Source of the DNA: Bacillota bacterium
GTDB taxonomy: Bacteria; Bacillota; Sulfobacillia; DUSP01; JBFMCS01
Length of the DNA: 42,190 nucleotides
Assembly: GCA_040754315.1 (NCBI GenBank)
Contig: JBFMCS010000040.1
Location: 1-42,190 of the forward strand
Direction of reading: 5' to 3'
Positions 1-8,079 of this stretch are shown in pieces. How positions within the stretch are numbered: the stretch's first letter is position 1; each line of letters opens with the position of its first letter. Position numbers and translations under genes: made by a program. The notes beneath the pieces are model-generated. The model saw nothing but the letters and a program-made list of their open reading frames with translations, did not search any database and was not told the DNA's origin.

Positions 1-332
1 TTCCGCTTCTTTGATATCACAGATTATTTCATTTACCTCAATGATATCTTTAACCAGTTCCCTGAATTTCTGGTGATTGGCCACCTCATCCTTAACCTTT
101 TCCATCTCTGGGCCAGGCCGGACTTCCTGGCATAGGTTTTTCCGTTTACTTTTGTGGTCAAAAGATATCGAGGACCATGACCGGGATCATCCGGCTGTGC
201 GCAGACGCAGTTAAGCTTGCCGCAGCGGCGATAGGTAGCGCTAATCGAGCCCCGCCGGAAGTCGCCAGTTCTGGATAACTCTTGGTAAAGCCGCTCCCGT
301 TCCGCTTCCAGCCGTTCCTCCTCGAAAGACAT
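1..332 (-). pseudogene. DUF6788-like protein, frameshifted and cut by the window edge
   Basis: The first 68 or so codons read as a short basic protein with the pattern RRGSISATYRRCGKLNC followed by CxC and GHGPRYLLTTKVNGKTY. I recognise this as the DUF6788-type domain of unknown function. After about position 121-128 the frame changes. A one-base shift restores a coherent helical tail (RPGPEMEKVKDEVANHQ, then further charged residues) that continues off the left edge, so one base appears to be missing there. The start at 332 has a good GAGAGGGTGG ribosome binding site. It lies downstream of rpoD on the same strand, probably as a separate unit. A sequencing error is possible instead of a true mutation. 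Confidence 0.6.
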
Positions 333-363
333 AAGCCACCCTCTCGGATGTGTTAGTACCTCC

Positions 364-391
364 AGAATAGCGCAAAAATAACAGCGGTAAA
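364..391 (-). promoter_or_regulatory. Possible SigA promoter for the DUF6788-like gene
   Basis: On the minus strand TTTACC (386-391) and TATTCT (364-369) are separated by 16 bases in an AT-rich patch between rpoD and the DUF6788-like gene. The match is moderate. No convincing terminator for rpoD is visible in the same gap. Confidence 0.3.
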
Positions 392-444
392 TAATGAATC
401 ACATAATTGTCGTGCACCCTTCGTGACGATCGGGACGACTATGA

Positions 445-1533
445 CTACTCCAGGTAGTCTTTGAGCTTCTTGGACCTAGACGGGTGACGCAGTTTTCTCA
501 AGGCCTTTGCCTCAATCTGCCTTATCCTCTCCCTGGTCACTCCGAAGACCTGGCCCACCTCTTCCAAGGTACGGGCACGCCCGTCGTCCAGTCCAAAGCG
601 TAGCCTAAGCACACGCTGTTCCCGCAGGGTAAGGCTGTCCAGGACCTCCTCCAGCTGCTCCTTCAATAGCATGAAGGAGGCCGCCTCTGCCGGAGCCGGG
701 GCATCCTCATCCTCTATGAAGTCACCGAGATGGCTGTCCTCTTCCTCGCCTATCGGTGTCTCCAGGGATACGGGCTCCTGGGCTATCTTCATGATCTCCC
801 GGACCCTCTCCACCGGGACATCCATCTCAGCGGCTATCTCCTCGGGCAACGGCTCCCTTCCCAGTTCCTGTAGGAGCTGGCGGGACACCCTGATGAGCTT
901 GTTTATGGTTTCCACCATATGTACCGGTATCCTGATGGTCCGCGCTTGGTCCGCAATGGCCCTGGTTATAGCCTGGCGTATCCACCAGGTGGCATACGTC
1001 GAAAACTTGTAGCCCTTACGGTAGTCGAACTTCTCCACGGCCTTTATGAGCCCGAGGTTACCTTCCTGGATCAGGTCAAGAAACAGCATCCCCCGCCCCA
1101 CGTACTTCTTGGCGATGCTCACCACAAGCCTGAGGTTAGCCTCGGTCAGCTGGCGCTTGGCCTGTTCGTCTCCCGCCTCGATGCGCTTGGCCAGGCTCAC
1201 CTCGTTCTCCGCGGTCAGCAGGGGCACCTTCCCGATCTCCTTGAGGTACATCCTGACAGGGTCGTCAATGGCCACGCCCTCGGGAACGGAAAGGTCCACC
1301 TCATCCCCAGGCTCTTGCTCCCTCTCGGCCAAGGGAGGAGTCTCGTCCCGGTCGGGGATCTCGCCGACCACCTCAATGCCCAGCTCACTGAGGGTGTCGT
1401 ATACCTCCTCGATCTGCTCAGGGGTGAGCGCGATGCCCTGGAGGGAATCCATGATCTCCTGGTAGCTCAGGACACCCCTCTTCTTTCCCCTGTCTATGAG
1501 TTCCCTTAGTCCCTCGATCTTTAGCACGTGCAT
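445..1533 (-). CDS. rpoD: RNA polymerase primary sigma factor SigA/RpoD
   Basis: The 362-residue product is the housekeeping sigma-70 factor that directs RNA polymerase to vegetative promoters. It has region 1.2 ([16 protein letters not shown]), region 2 with the -10 recognition helix ([18 protein letters not shown]), region 3, and region 4 ending in [18 protein letters not shown], the -35 recognition helix. The short acidic N-terminus is typical of Gram-positive SigA. I chose ATG at 1533 because GAGAGG lies six bases upstream; a TTG two codons earlier is also in frame. It follows dnaG by 18 bases, the classic dnaG-rpoD macromolecular-synthesis arrangement, and is the last gene of the long minus-strand run. 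Confidence 0.98.
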   Translation of the reverse strand: MHVLKIEGLRELIDRGKKRGVLSYQEIMDSLQGIALTPEQIEEVYDTLSELGIEVVGEIPDRDETPPLAEREQEPGDEVDLSVPEGVAIDDPVRMYLKEIGKVPLLTAENEVSLAKRIEAGDEQAKRQLTEANLRLVVSIAKKYVGRGMLFLDLIQEGNLGLIKAVEKFDYRKGYKFSTYATWWIRQAITRAIADQARTIRIPVHMVETINKLIRVSRQLLQELGREPLPEEIAAEMDVPVERVREIMKIAQEPVSLETPIGEEEDSHLGDFIEDEDAPAPAEAASFMLLKEQLEEVLDSLTLREQRVLRLRFGLDDGRARTLEEVGQVFGVTRERIRQIEAKALRKLRHPSRSKKLKDYLE

Positions 1534-1551
1534 TACCAACCTCTCATCCTT

Positions 1552-3327
1552 CTAGGCTGAGCCCTTCAATCCCCTAACGATCCCCTGGTACTCCTCGAGA
1601 AGCCGGGTATCCGGGAGTAGCCCATCCGCCTCAGCACTTCTTATGGCCTGCTGGATCTCATTGAGCCTCGCCAAGGCCTTTCTCTTCTCCAGCGTCGCCA
1701 GGCAGTCCCGTACAGCCTTCAGTGGGTCCGTGTACTCAATAGACTCCACGGAGATCCTGGTGAGGAGCATGCCCTCCTCCCCAGATAGCATGTCCAGCAA
1801 CGCCGGTGGAGTCGACCTCTTGCCCTCCACGGCGTAGAGCGCCTTGGCTATGGCCCCACACCTGGAGTCTTTGAAGCCATCGCCGAGATGCTCCCGCACC
1901 ATTGGTATTGTCTCCGGGTACTGCAACATCAGTCGTACCAGGTCCAGTTCTACCCGCTCTCCGGCGAAGTCCCCGCCAGTCTTTTTTCCTGTCTCTGCAT
2001 TATCTACTCTATTATGCCTGTCAAGAACCTTTTTATGCCGCCCGGCCCTGTGCTTGTTCACCTCCGCCCCGAGGGCGGCCTCCTCGACCCCCAACCGCGC
2101 GGCCACCATTCTTATGTAAGATGATCTCTCAACGGCGTTTCTTATGCGACCAAGCACTGGCACCATTTCCTCGCTGACCTTGACCTTCCCCTCCACTGTC
2201 TTGGTGCCCACACCCTTAATGGACCTGGCCAGCCGGTACTCCACCAGGGGGAGGGCCTGGTCAAGCACAGCCTCCAGCGCCTCCTTGCCCCCCTGCCTTA
2301 CTATGTCATCGGGATCCTGGCCTTCCGGCAGCGTCGCCACCTTCACCCGGCACCCCATGGCACTGAACACATCCAGGCCCCTCAGTGTCGCTGCCTCCCC
2401 GGCGGCATCGGCGTCATAGGCCATGACTGCCTCCTCCACATACCGCAGGACCAGCCGGGCCTGCTCCTCAGTGAGGGCAGTCCCCAGGGACGCCACAACG
2501 TTCTCCACGCCCGCCTGGTGACTAGCCACCACATCCATGTAGCCCTCCACCACTACAGCCCGGCCCAAACGCCTGACGGCCTCCCTGGCTAAGTTGAGAG
2601 CGTAGAGGCAGTGGCCCTTACGGAACACCGGGGTCTCCGGCGAGTTCAGGTACTTGGGTCCGCTGTCGTCCAGGGTCCTGCCGCCGAACCCGATGACCCT
2701 CCCAGACACATCCCTGATCGGGAACATGATCCTATTTCGAAAGCGGTCATAGACCCCTCCGGTAGTCCTCCGGCCAGCCAAGCCTGCCTGTAACAGCACT
2801 TCCTCACTGACCTTCTTCCTTCTTAAAGCCAGGCACATGGCGTCCCATTCACCCGGCGCGTAGCCGAGCCCAAACCGTTCAATGATCTCAGGCCTTACAC
2901 CCCTGCGCTCCAAGTATGCCCTGGCCAACCCGGCTGCTTCTGACCTTTGCAGGGTAGTCCTGTAGAACCCCGCAGCCAACTCCAGGGCTTCCACCAAGGC
3001 AGCCCGCCTCCTGGATGCCGGGTCCTCGGCCTCAGGCAGGCAAACCCCAGCTGCCTCAGCCAGGTGCTCCAAGGCCTCCCGGAAACTCATGCCCTCCTTC
3101 TTCTCAAGGAAGGTGAAGACGTCTCCGCCCTCCTGGCACCCGAAACAATAAAAGAGCTGCTTCTCCGGGGACACGGTGAAAGAAGGCGTCTTCTCCGAGT
3201 GGAAAGGACAAAGCCCCAGGTAGTTCTTGCCAGCCTTCTTCAGAAGGACATGGCCGGACACCACCTCGACGATGTCGGTGCGGGCCCTGACCTGTTCCAC
3301 CGCGTCTTCTCCCCAGGCCCCCCTCAA
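1552..3327 (-). CDS. dnaG: DNA primase DnaG
   Basis: The 591-residue product makes RNA primers for the lagging strand and at origins. The N-terminal CHC2 zinc finger is intact (CPFH about residue 41, then YCFGC). The catalytic TOPRIM core follows, with the glutamate in VVVEGYMDVV and the acidic pair in AYDADAAGEAA. The divergent C-terminal third is the expected helicase-binding region. The start is a TTG at 3327 preceded by AAGGGTG with about seven bases of spacing; no better in-frame start lies upstream. It sits between dgt and rpoD. The 239 bases separating it from dgt hold no gene, and I see no strong promoter there. Confidence 0.97.
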   Translation of the reverse strand: MRGAWGEDAVEQVRARTDIVEVVSGHVLLKKAGKNYLGLCPFHSEKTPSFTVSPEKQLFYCFGCQEGGDVFTFLEKKEGMSFREALEHLAEAAGVCLPEAEDPASRRRAALVEALELAAGFYRTTLQRSEAAGLARAYLERRGVRPEIIERFGLGYAPGEWDAMCLALRRKKVSEEVLLQAGLAGRRTTGGVYDRFRNRIMFPIRDVSGRVIGFGGRTLDDSGPKYLNSPETPVFRKGHCLYALNLAREAVRRLGRAVVVEGYMDVVASHQAGVENVVASLGTALTEEQARLVLRYVEEAVMAYDADAAGEAATLRGLDVFSAMGCRVKVATLPEGQDPDDIVRQGGKEALEAVLDQALPLVEYRLARSIKGVGTKTVEGKVKVSEEMVPVLGRIRNAVERSSYIRMVAARLGVEEAALGAEVNKHRAGRHKKVLDRHNRVDNAETGKKTGGDFAGERVELDLVRLMLQYPETIPMVREHLGDGFKDSRCGAIAKALYAVEGKRSTPPALLDMLSGEEGMLLTRISVESIEYTDPLKAVRDCLATLEKRKALARLNEIQQAIRSAEADGLLPDTRLLEEYQGIVRGLKGSA

Positions 3328-3566
3328 GAGAAATCACCCTTCGCACCATTTTGTCTCTTCGGCGGCAAGAGGTGTTTTCCTGCCCTCCTGCGAGGAACAA
3401 AAACACACCCTCAAGTTACCGGAGGATGGCTTCCCGCCACGTGCATTGTGATGCGCACTGACCGTCTGAGAGAAGGCCATACCCCCTTGGGCTCGGATGC
3501 TATCCTGACCCTACCCCATGGGTATTCTCCGTCCCAAGGAGTTGTCCTTCCGGACCCCGCCTCTCC

Positions 3567-4571
3567 TTACTCCTCAAGTCTCCAGGATCCCGGGAGGAAA
3601 TGTCGCTGGTACTGCGCCACTGCGAACCTGTCGGTCATCCCTGCGACGTAGTCGGTAACAGCATTGTCAAGGTCGCTGTCTGACTCCTCCGGCAGGAGCC
3701 CGGGATTGTCCCGGTAGTACCAGTACAGGCGCTTCAGCAACCTCTTGGCTTTGTCCTCCTCCCGCTTGGCTGCGGAACCCACGTATACGGTGCGGAAGAG
3801 GTACTCCCTTAGCCTCCTGGTGGCCTCGCCCACAGAGGCGCTCATCGAGATGGAGTCCCGCCCCCGGCTACTGGAGATGACGTCCCTGACCATGGTGTCT
3901 ATTCGCTCCGAGTGCCGGCTCCCCAGCACCTGGATGCAGTCGCGAGGCAGGTCTTCTTCTTGAAGAATGCCACCTCGCAGGGCATCGTCGATGTCGTGGT
4001 TGATGTAGGCAATCCGGTCCGATATCTTCACGGCCTTGCCCTCCAGCGTCCCCGGCTCAAGGTCGCCTGTGTGGTTAAGGATGCCGTCCCTCACCTCCCA
4101 GGTGAGATTGAGACCCTCTCCCCTCTCCAGGATATCCACCACACGCAGGCTCTGCACGTTGTGGTCGAAGGTTCGCGGGGGATCAACCTCGGCCAGGACC
4201 TCCCTCAGGGCCTCCTCTCCCCCGTGACCGAAGGGTGTGTGACCCAGGTCATGGCCCAGCGCCACTGCCTCCGTGAGGTCCTCGTTGAGCCTGAGCGCCC
4301 GGGCAATGGTCCGGGCGATCTGGGATACCTCAAGGGTATGGGTGAGACGGGTCCTGAAGTGATCCCCCTCGGGGATCACGAACACCTGTGTCTTGTGCTT
4401 AAGCCTCCTGAATGCCTTGGAGTGGATTATCCTATCCCGGTCCCTCTGGTAACAGGTCCTTACCGGGCACAAGGGCTCGGGCCTCTCCCTTCCCCGGGAG
4501 TCGCGGCTCCTCATAGCGTGAGGAGAAAGGCTCATCTCCTCAAGTTCTTCAGTGAGCTCCCTGGGCTCCAA
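3567..4571 (-). CDS. dgt: dGTPase-like HD phosphohydrolase
   Basis: This 334-residue HD-domain protein belongs to the deoxyguanosinetriphosphate triphosphohydrolase-like group, which removes triphosphate from dNTPs and helps balance nucleotide pools. The N-terminal signature RSRDSRGRERPEP and the block RDRDRIIHSKAFRRLKHKTQ are typical. Metal ligands are visible in RLTHTLEVSQIA and GHDLGHTPFGH, with a further aspartate in KISDRIAYINHD. Translation probably starts at TTG 4571, seven bases after AGGAGGGGG inside the end of ppdK; the two genes overlap by 23 bases and are likely coupled. It lies immediately upstream of dnaG, as in many Clostridia. True dGTP specificity cannot be judged from sequence alone. 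Confidence 0.93.
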   Translation of the reverse strand: MEPRELTEELEEMSLSPHAMRSRDSRGRERPEPLCPVRTCYQRDRDRIIHSKAFRRLKHKTQVFVIPEGDHFRTRLTHTLEVSQIARTIARALRLNEDLTEAVALGHDLGHTPFGHGGEEALREVLAEVDPPRTFDHNVQSLRVVDILERGEGLNLTWEVRDGILNHTGDLEPGTLEGKAVKISDRIAYINHDIDDALRGGILQEEDLPRDCIQVLGSRHSERIDTMVRDVISSSRGRDSISMSASVGEATRRLREYLFRTVYVGSAAKREEDKAKRLLKRLYWYYRDNPGLLPEESDSDLDNAVTDYVAGMTDRFAVAQYQRHFLPGSWRLEE

Positions 4572-7224
4572 CCGGGCCCCCTCCTGTCCGCTTGGGCCGC
4601 ACCTCGGACTGGGCCGCCGCCAGCCGAGCCACGGGCACCCTGTAGGGTGAGCAACTCACATAATCCAGGCCCGTCCTGTGACAAAAGTCTATTGAGCGGG
4701 GTTCGCCCCCGTGCTCCCCACAGATGCCTATCTTCAAGTCCTTCGTCTTCCGCCCCAGGCTCACAGCCATGGCTATGAGGCTCCCCACGCCCTCCTCGTC
4801 AAGCACCTCAAATGGATTATTAGGCAGAATCTTAGCCTGCAGGTAGTGGTGGAGGAACCGTGCCTCGGCATCATCCCGGCTAAAACCATAGGTTGTCTGG
4901 GTGAGGTCATTGGTGCCGAAGGAGAAGAAGTCAGCATGAACCGCCACCCGGTCTGCCGTCAAGGCAGCCCTGGGCACCTCTATCATGGTCCCCACATGGT
5001 ACGGGAACTTGACACCGGTCTTTCTCATTACCTCTTCCGCCACGGTCTCCACTCTTTCCCTGAGGAAGGCCAGCTCCTGCTCGTGGCTAACCAGGGGTAT
5101 CATCACCTCGGGCCTCACGTCCCGGCCCTCGCCGATGAGGGCCGCCACCGCTTGGAAGATGGCCCTGGTCTGCATCTCGTAGATCTCCGGGTACACCACG
5201 CCCAGCCGGCACCCCCGGAAACCCAGCATTGGGTTTGCCTCCGCCAGTCCCCGGGCCTTCCTCAAGAGCCCCTCCTTGTGCTCTATCTCTGGCTTCCAGA
5301 ACCCCTGGGCCTTGGCGGAGGCCAGCTCCTCCACCAGCTCGTGAGTATTGGGAAGGAACTCGTGTAGGGGAGGATCCAGTAACCTTATCGTAACAGGGTA
5401 GCCCTCCATGGCCATGAGGATCTCGCGGAAGTCCTCTTCCTGCATGGGCAGGAGTCTCTCCAGCGCCTGCCTTCGCTGCTCCTCATTGTCAGCAAGGATC
5501 ATTTCCTGGACCACAGGCAAGCGATCCTGGGCCATAAACATGTGCTCGGTCCTGCAAAGACCGATCCCTTCGGCCCCGAACTCCCGCGCCCGGCGGGCGT
5601 CCTCCGGCGTATCGGCGTTGGCCCTTACCCCAAGCCGCCTCGTCTTGTCCGCCCAGTCAAGGAGGATCTGGAACTCGCATCCCAGCTCCGGATCCACTAG
5701 GGGAACCTCCCCTAGCATGACCTGGCCGGTTCCCCCGTCCAGGGATATGATGTCCCCTTGGCGCACCGTAACCCCGCAAGACACGAATTCCCTCTTCTCC
5801 AGGTCTATGCTTATGCCCTCGGCCCCCACTATGCCTGGCTTCCCCATACCCCGGGCCACTATGGCCGCGTGGCAGGTCATTCCTCCCCTGCTGGTGAGTA
5901 TTCCCTCGGCCTGGACGATCCCGTGCATGTCATCGGGGGTGGTCTCAGGGCGGACCAGTATCACCCTCTCCCCCCGCTTCCCCATCTCCTCAGCCAAGTC
6001 GGCGCTGAAGACCACCCTTCCCGTGGCGGCGCCAGGGGACGCCGGCAAGCCCTTGGCGAAGGCATTAAGCCTGGCAGCAGGATCCACGGCACGGTGAAGG
6101 AGCTTGGAGATCTGCTCGGGCTCCACACGGAGCAAGGCCTCCTCCTGGGTGATCCGCCCCTCCCGTACCATGTCCACCGCCACCTTCACGGCGCTCCGGG
6201 CCGTCCTCTTGCCAGTACGGGTCTGCAGCATGTAGAGCCTGCCCTTTTCTATGGTGAACTCGATGTCTTGCATGTCACCGTAGTGATCCTCCAGGAGTTT
6301 GGCCGTGTCCCGGAGCACCTCGTACACGCTGGGCATCTCCCCGTCCAGGGCCTGGATGGGCTTAGGTGTTCTCAGCCCCGCCACCACGTCCTCGCCCTGG
6401 GCATTCAGCAGGTACTCCCCGTAGAGCCCCTTTTCGCCCGTGGAGGGGTTCCGCGTGAAGAGCACCCCGGTCCCCGAGGTCTCGCCCATGTTCCCGAATA
6501 CCATCACCTGTATATTGACGGCAGTCCCCAGGTTGTCGGGGATACGGTGAACCCGCCGGTACACCACGGCCCTGTCGTTGTCCCAGGATTCGAACACTGC
6601 CCTCACCGCCATGAGCAACTGCCTCCGCGGATCCTGGGGGAATTCCTCCACGGACTGGGCAAGAATGATGTTCTTGAACTCCCTGACCAGCGTCTTCAGG
6701 TGGCCCGCCTTGAGGTCCTGGTCGGTTACCGCCTCCACGCTACCCTTGAATCTCGCCAGGGCAGATTCGAACTGGTCGTGCTCCACCTTGAGAACCACGT
6801 TCCCGAACATCTGGATGAACCGCCTGTAGCAGTCATAGGCAAACCGCTCATCTTGGGTCTCCCGGGCGAGGCCCTCGACCGTGTCATCGTTGAGGCCCAG
6901 GTTCAGTATAGTGTCCATCATCCCGGGCATGGAGAAGGCAGCACCGGACCTCACGGAAACCAGGAGGGGCCTGGACACATCTCCGAAGACCCGGCCTGTC
7001 CTGGCCTCGATCCCCTTAACCCCGGCGGCTACCTGTTCCTCAAGACCCTCGGGGAATCTCTTCCCGCTATTGTAGTATCGTATGCAGGCCTCGGTAGTCA
7101 CAGTGAACCCAGGGGGCACCGGCAGCCCTATCCTGGTCATTTCCGCCAGGTTGGCTCCCTTACCCCCCAAGAGCGCCCACATGTCCGCTTGGCCTTCCTC
7201 GAAGAAGTAGAGGTATTCCCCCAT
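4549..7224 (-). CDS. ppdK: Pyruvate, phosphate dikinase
   Basis: The 891-residue enzyme reversibly converts pyruvate, ATP and phosphate to PEP, AMP and diphosphate. In anaerobes it serves either PEP synthesis or glycolytic ATP gain. The N-terminal nucleotide-binding half begins MGEYLYFFEEG and contains GGKGANLAEM. The swivelling phosphohistidine domain has GGMTCHAAIVARGMGKP with the catalytic histidine. The C-terminal TIM barrel holds GIGLCRTEHMF and GTNDLTQTTYGFSRDD, and ends near the expected GICGEHGGEP. The frame stays open upstream, but ATG 7224 with GAGGGGG just before it is the right start, two bases after the regulatory protein's stop. Pairing with that regulator supports control by reversible phosphorylation. 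Confidence 0.97.
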   Translation of the reverse strand: MGEYLYFFEEGQADMWALLGGKGANLAEMTRIGLPVPPGFTVTTEACIRYYNSGKRFPEGLEEQVAAGVKGIEARTGRVFGDVSRPLLVSVRSGAAFSMPGMMDTILNLGLNDDTVEGLARETQDERFAYDCYRRFIQMFGNVVLKVEHDQFESALARFKGSVEAVTDQDLKAGHLKTLVREFKNIILAQSVEEFPQDPRRQLLMAVRAVFESWDNDRAVVYRRVHRIPDNLGTAVNIQVMVFGNMGETSGTGVLFTRNPSTGEKGLYGEYLLNAQGEDVVAGLRTPKPIQALDGEMPSVYEVLRDTAKLLEDHYGDMQDIEFTIEKGRLYMLQTRTGKRTARSAVKVAVDMVREGRITQEEALLRVEPEQISKLLHRAVDPAARLNAFAKGLPASPGAATGRVVFSADLAEEMGKRGERVILVRPETTPDDMHGIVQAEGILTSRGGMTCHAAIVARGMGKPGIVGAEGISIDLEKREFVSCGVTVRQGDIISLDGGTGQVMLGEVPLVDPELGCEFQILLDWADKTRRLGVRANADTPEDARRAREFGAEGIGLCRTEHMFMAQDRLPVVQEMILADNEEQRRQALERLLPMQEEDFREILMAMEGYPVTIRLLDPPLHEFLPNTHELVEELASAKAQGFWKPEIEHKEGLLRKARGLAEANPMLGFRGCRLGVVYPEIYEMQTRAIFQAVAALIGEGRDVRPEVMIPLVSHEQELAFLRERVETVAEEVMRKTGVKFPYHVGTMIEVPRAALTADRVAVHADFFSFGTNDLTQTTYGFSRDDAEARFLHHYLQAKILPNNPFEVLDEEGVGSLIAMAVSLGRKTKDLKIGICGEHGGEPRSIDFCHRTGLDYVSCSPYRVPVARLAAAQSEVRPKRTGGGPVGAQGAH

Positions 7225-7226
7225 CG

Positions 7227-8048
7227 TTATCCCCCTCGTACGATTATGCTGATGACCTGGGACGCTGTTTCCTCCACGGCCCTGTTCGTGACGTCCACCA
7301 CGGCGCATCCCAGCCGGCGGAACACCTCGTCCGCATACTCCAGTTCCATGAGTATCCTGGCGGGGTCCGCATAGCTGGCGGTGGGGTTCAACCCAATGAC
7401 CTTGAGTCTCTCCTGCCTTATCTCTAGCAGCTGCTCCGGCGCTATGGTGAGGCCCACGATCCTCTCGCGCTTCACGGACCATAGCTCCTTGGGCAGTTCC
7501 ACCTCAGGTACCAGGGGCACATTGGATACCTTGTGACACCGCTGGGCCAGGTAGAGGCTGACCGGGGTTTTTGACGTGCGGGAGATGCCCAGGAGCACCA
7601 CATCAGCCTCCAATAAGCCCCTGGGGTCCTTCCCGTCATCCGACTTCACGCTGAACTCAACGGCCTCCACCCGGCGGAAGTACTCCTCATCCAGCTTGTA
7701 TACCCTGCCGGGTTCAAGGTGAGGCTCCTCCCCCGTTACCTGCGCCAAGGCCTCCATGGCAGGGCCCATCACGTCCACAGTGGGGATGCCCTTCCCCTCG
7801 GCCTCACGGCGCATGGCATCCCTGAGGTGCGGGAGAATGAACGTGTATATTATGGCGGCGGATTGCTCGGATGCCTCTTTCACTATGGACTGTATAGCCT
7901 GCTCGTCCTTGACCCTGGGGATACGCCTGAACTCCAGGTCCCTGGGGTACTGGCTGGCCGCGGCCCGGGCCACCAGCTCGGCTGTCTCCCCCAGGGCGTC
8001 GGACACCACGAACACCGAGGGCACGCGCCTCTGGGCCTTCCCCTCCAA
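7227..8048 (-). CDS. Pyruvate, phosphate dikinase regulatory protein (PSRP, DUF299)
   Basis: The 273-residue protein belongs to the bifunctional family that inactivates PPDK by ADP-dependent phosphorylation of a threonine beside the catalytic histidine and reactivates it by phosphate-dependent dephosphorylation. It opens with VFVVSDALGETAE, and the phosphate-binding loop GISRTSKTP is intact about residue 157. Its length matches the family. The start is a TTG at 8048 with GGGAGGGG about six bases upstream. The stop is two bases before ppdK, so regulator and target are co-translated. The family also includes PEP synthase regulators, but the adjacent ppdK makes PPDK the likely target. The B. subtilis positional equivalent is yqfL. 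Confidence 0.94.
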   Translation of the reverse strand: MEGKAQRRVPSVFVVSDALGETAELVARAAASQYPRDLEFRRIPRVKDEQAIQSIVKEASEQSAAIIYTFILPHLRDAMRREAEGKGIPTVDVMGPAMEALAQVTGEEPHLEPGRVYKLDEEYFRRVEAVEFSVKSDDGKDPRGLLEADVVLLGISRTSKTPVSLYLAQRCHKVSNVPLVPEVELPKELWSVKRERIVGLTIAPEQLLEIRQERLKVIGLNPTASYADPARILMELEYADEVFRRLGCAVVDVTNRAVEETASQVISIIVRGG

Positions 8049-8079
8049 TGTCTTCCCCTCCCGTCATCTTGCGTACCTA

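Noticed and set aside
3328-3566. A regulatory element or small gene between dgt and dnaG
   Set aside because: Only a weak near-palindrome around TACCCATGGGGTA was seen; no promoter boxes, terminator with U-tract or coding frame with a start.
5758-7374. A 538-codon plus-strand open frame antisense to ppdK
   Set aside because: It mirrors the codon bias of ppdK, its sequence is His/Pro/Gly-rich without any family signature, and ppdK on the other strand is certain.
7225-7482. An 86-residue N-terminal extension of ppdK
   Set aside because: It is antisense-like low-complexity sequence overlapping the PSRP gene; ATG 7224 has a strong ribosome binding site and matches the family start.
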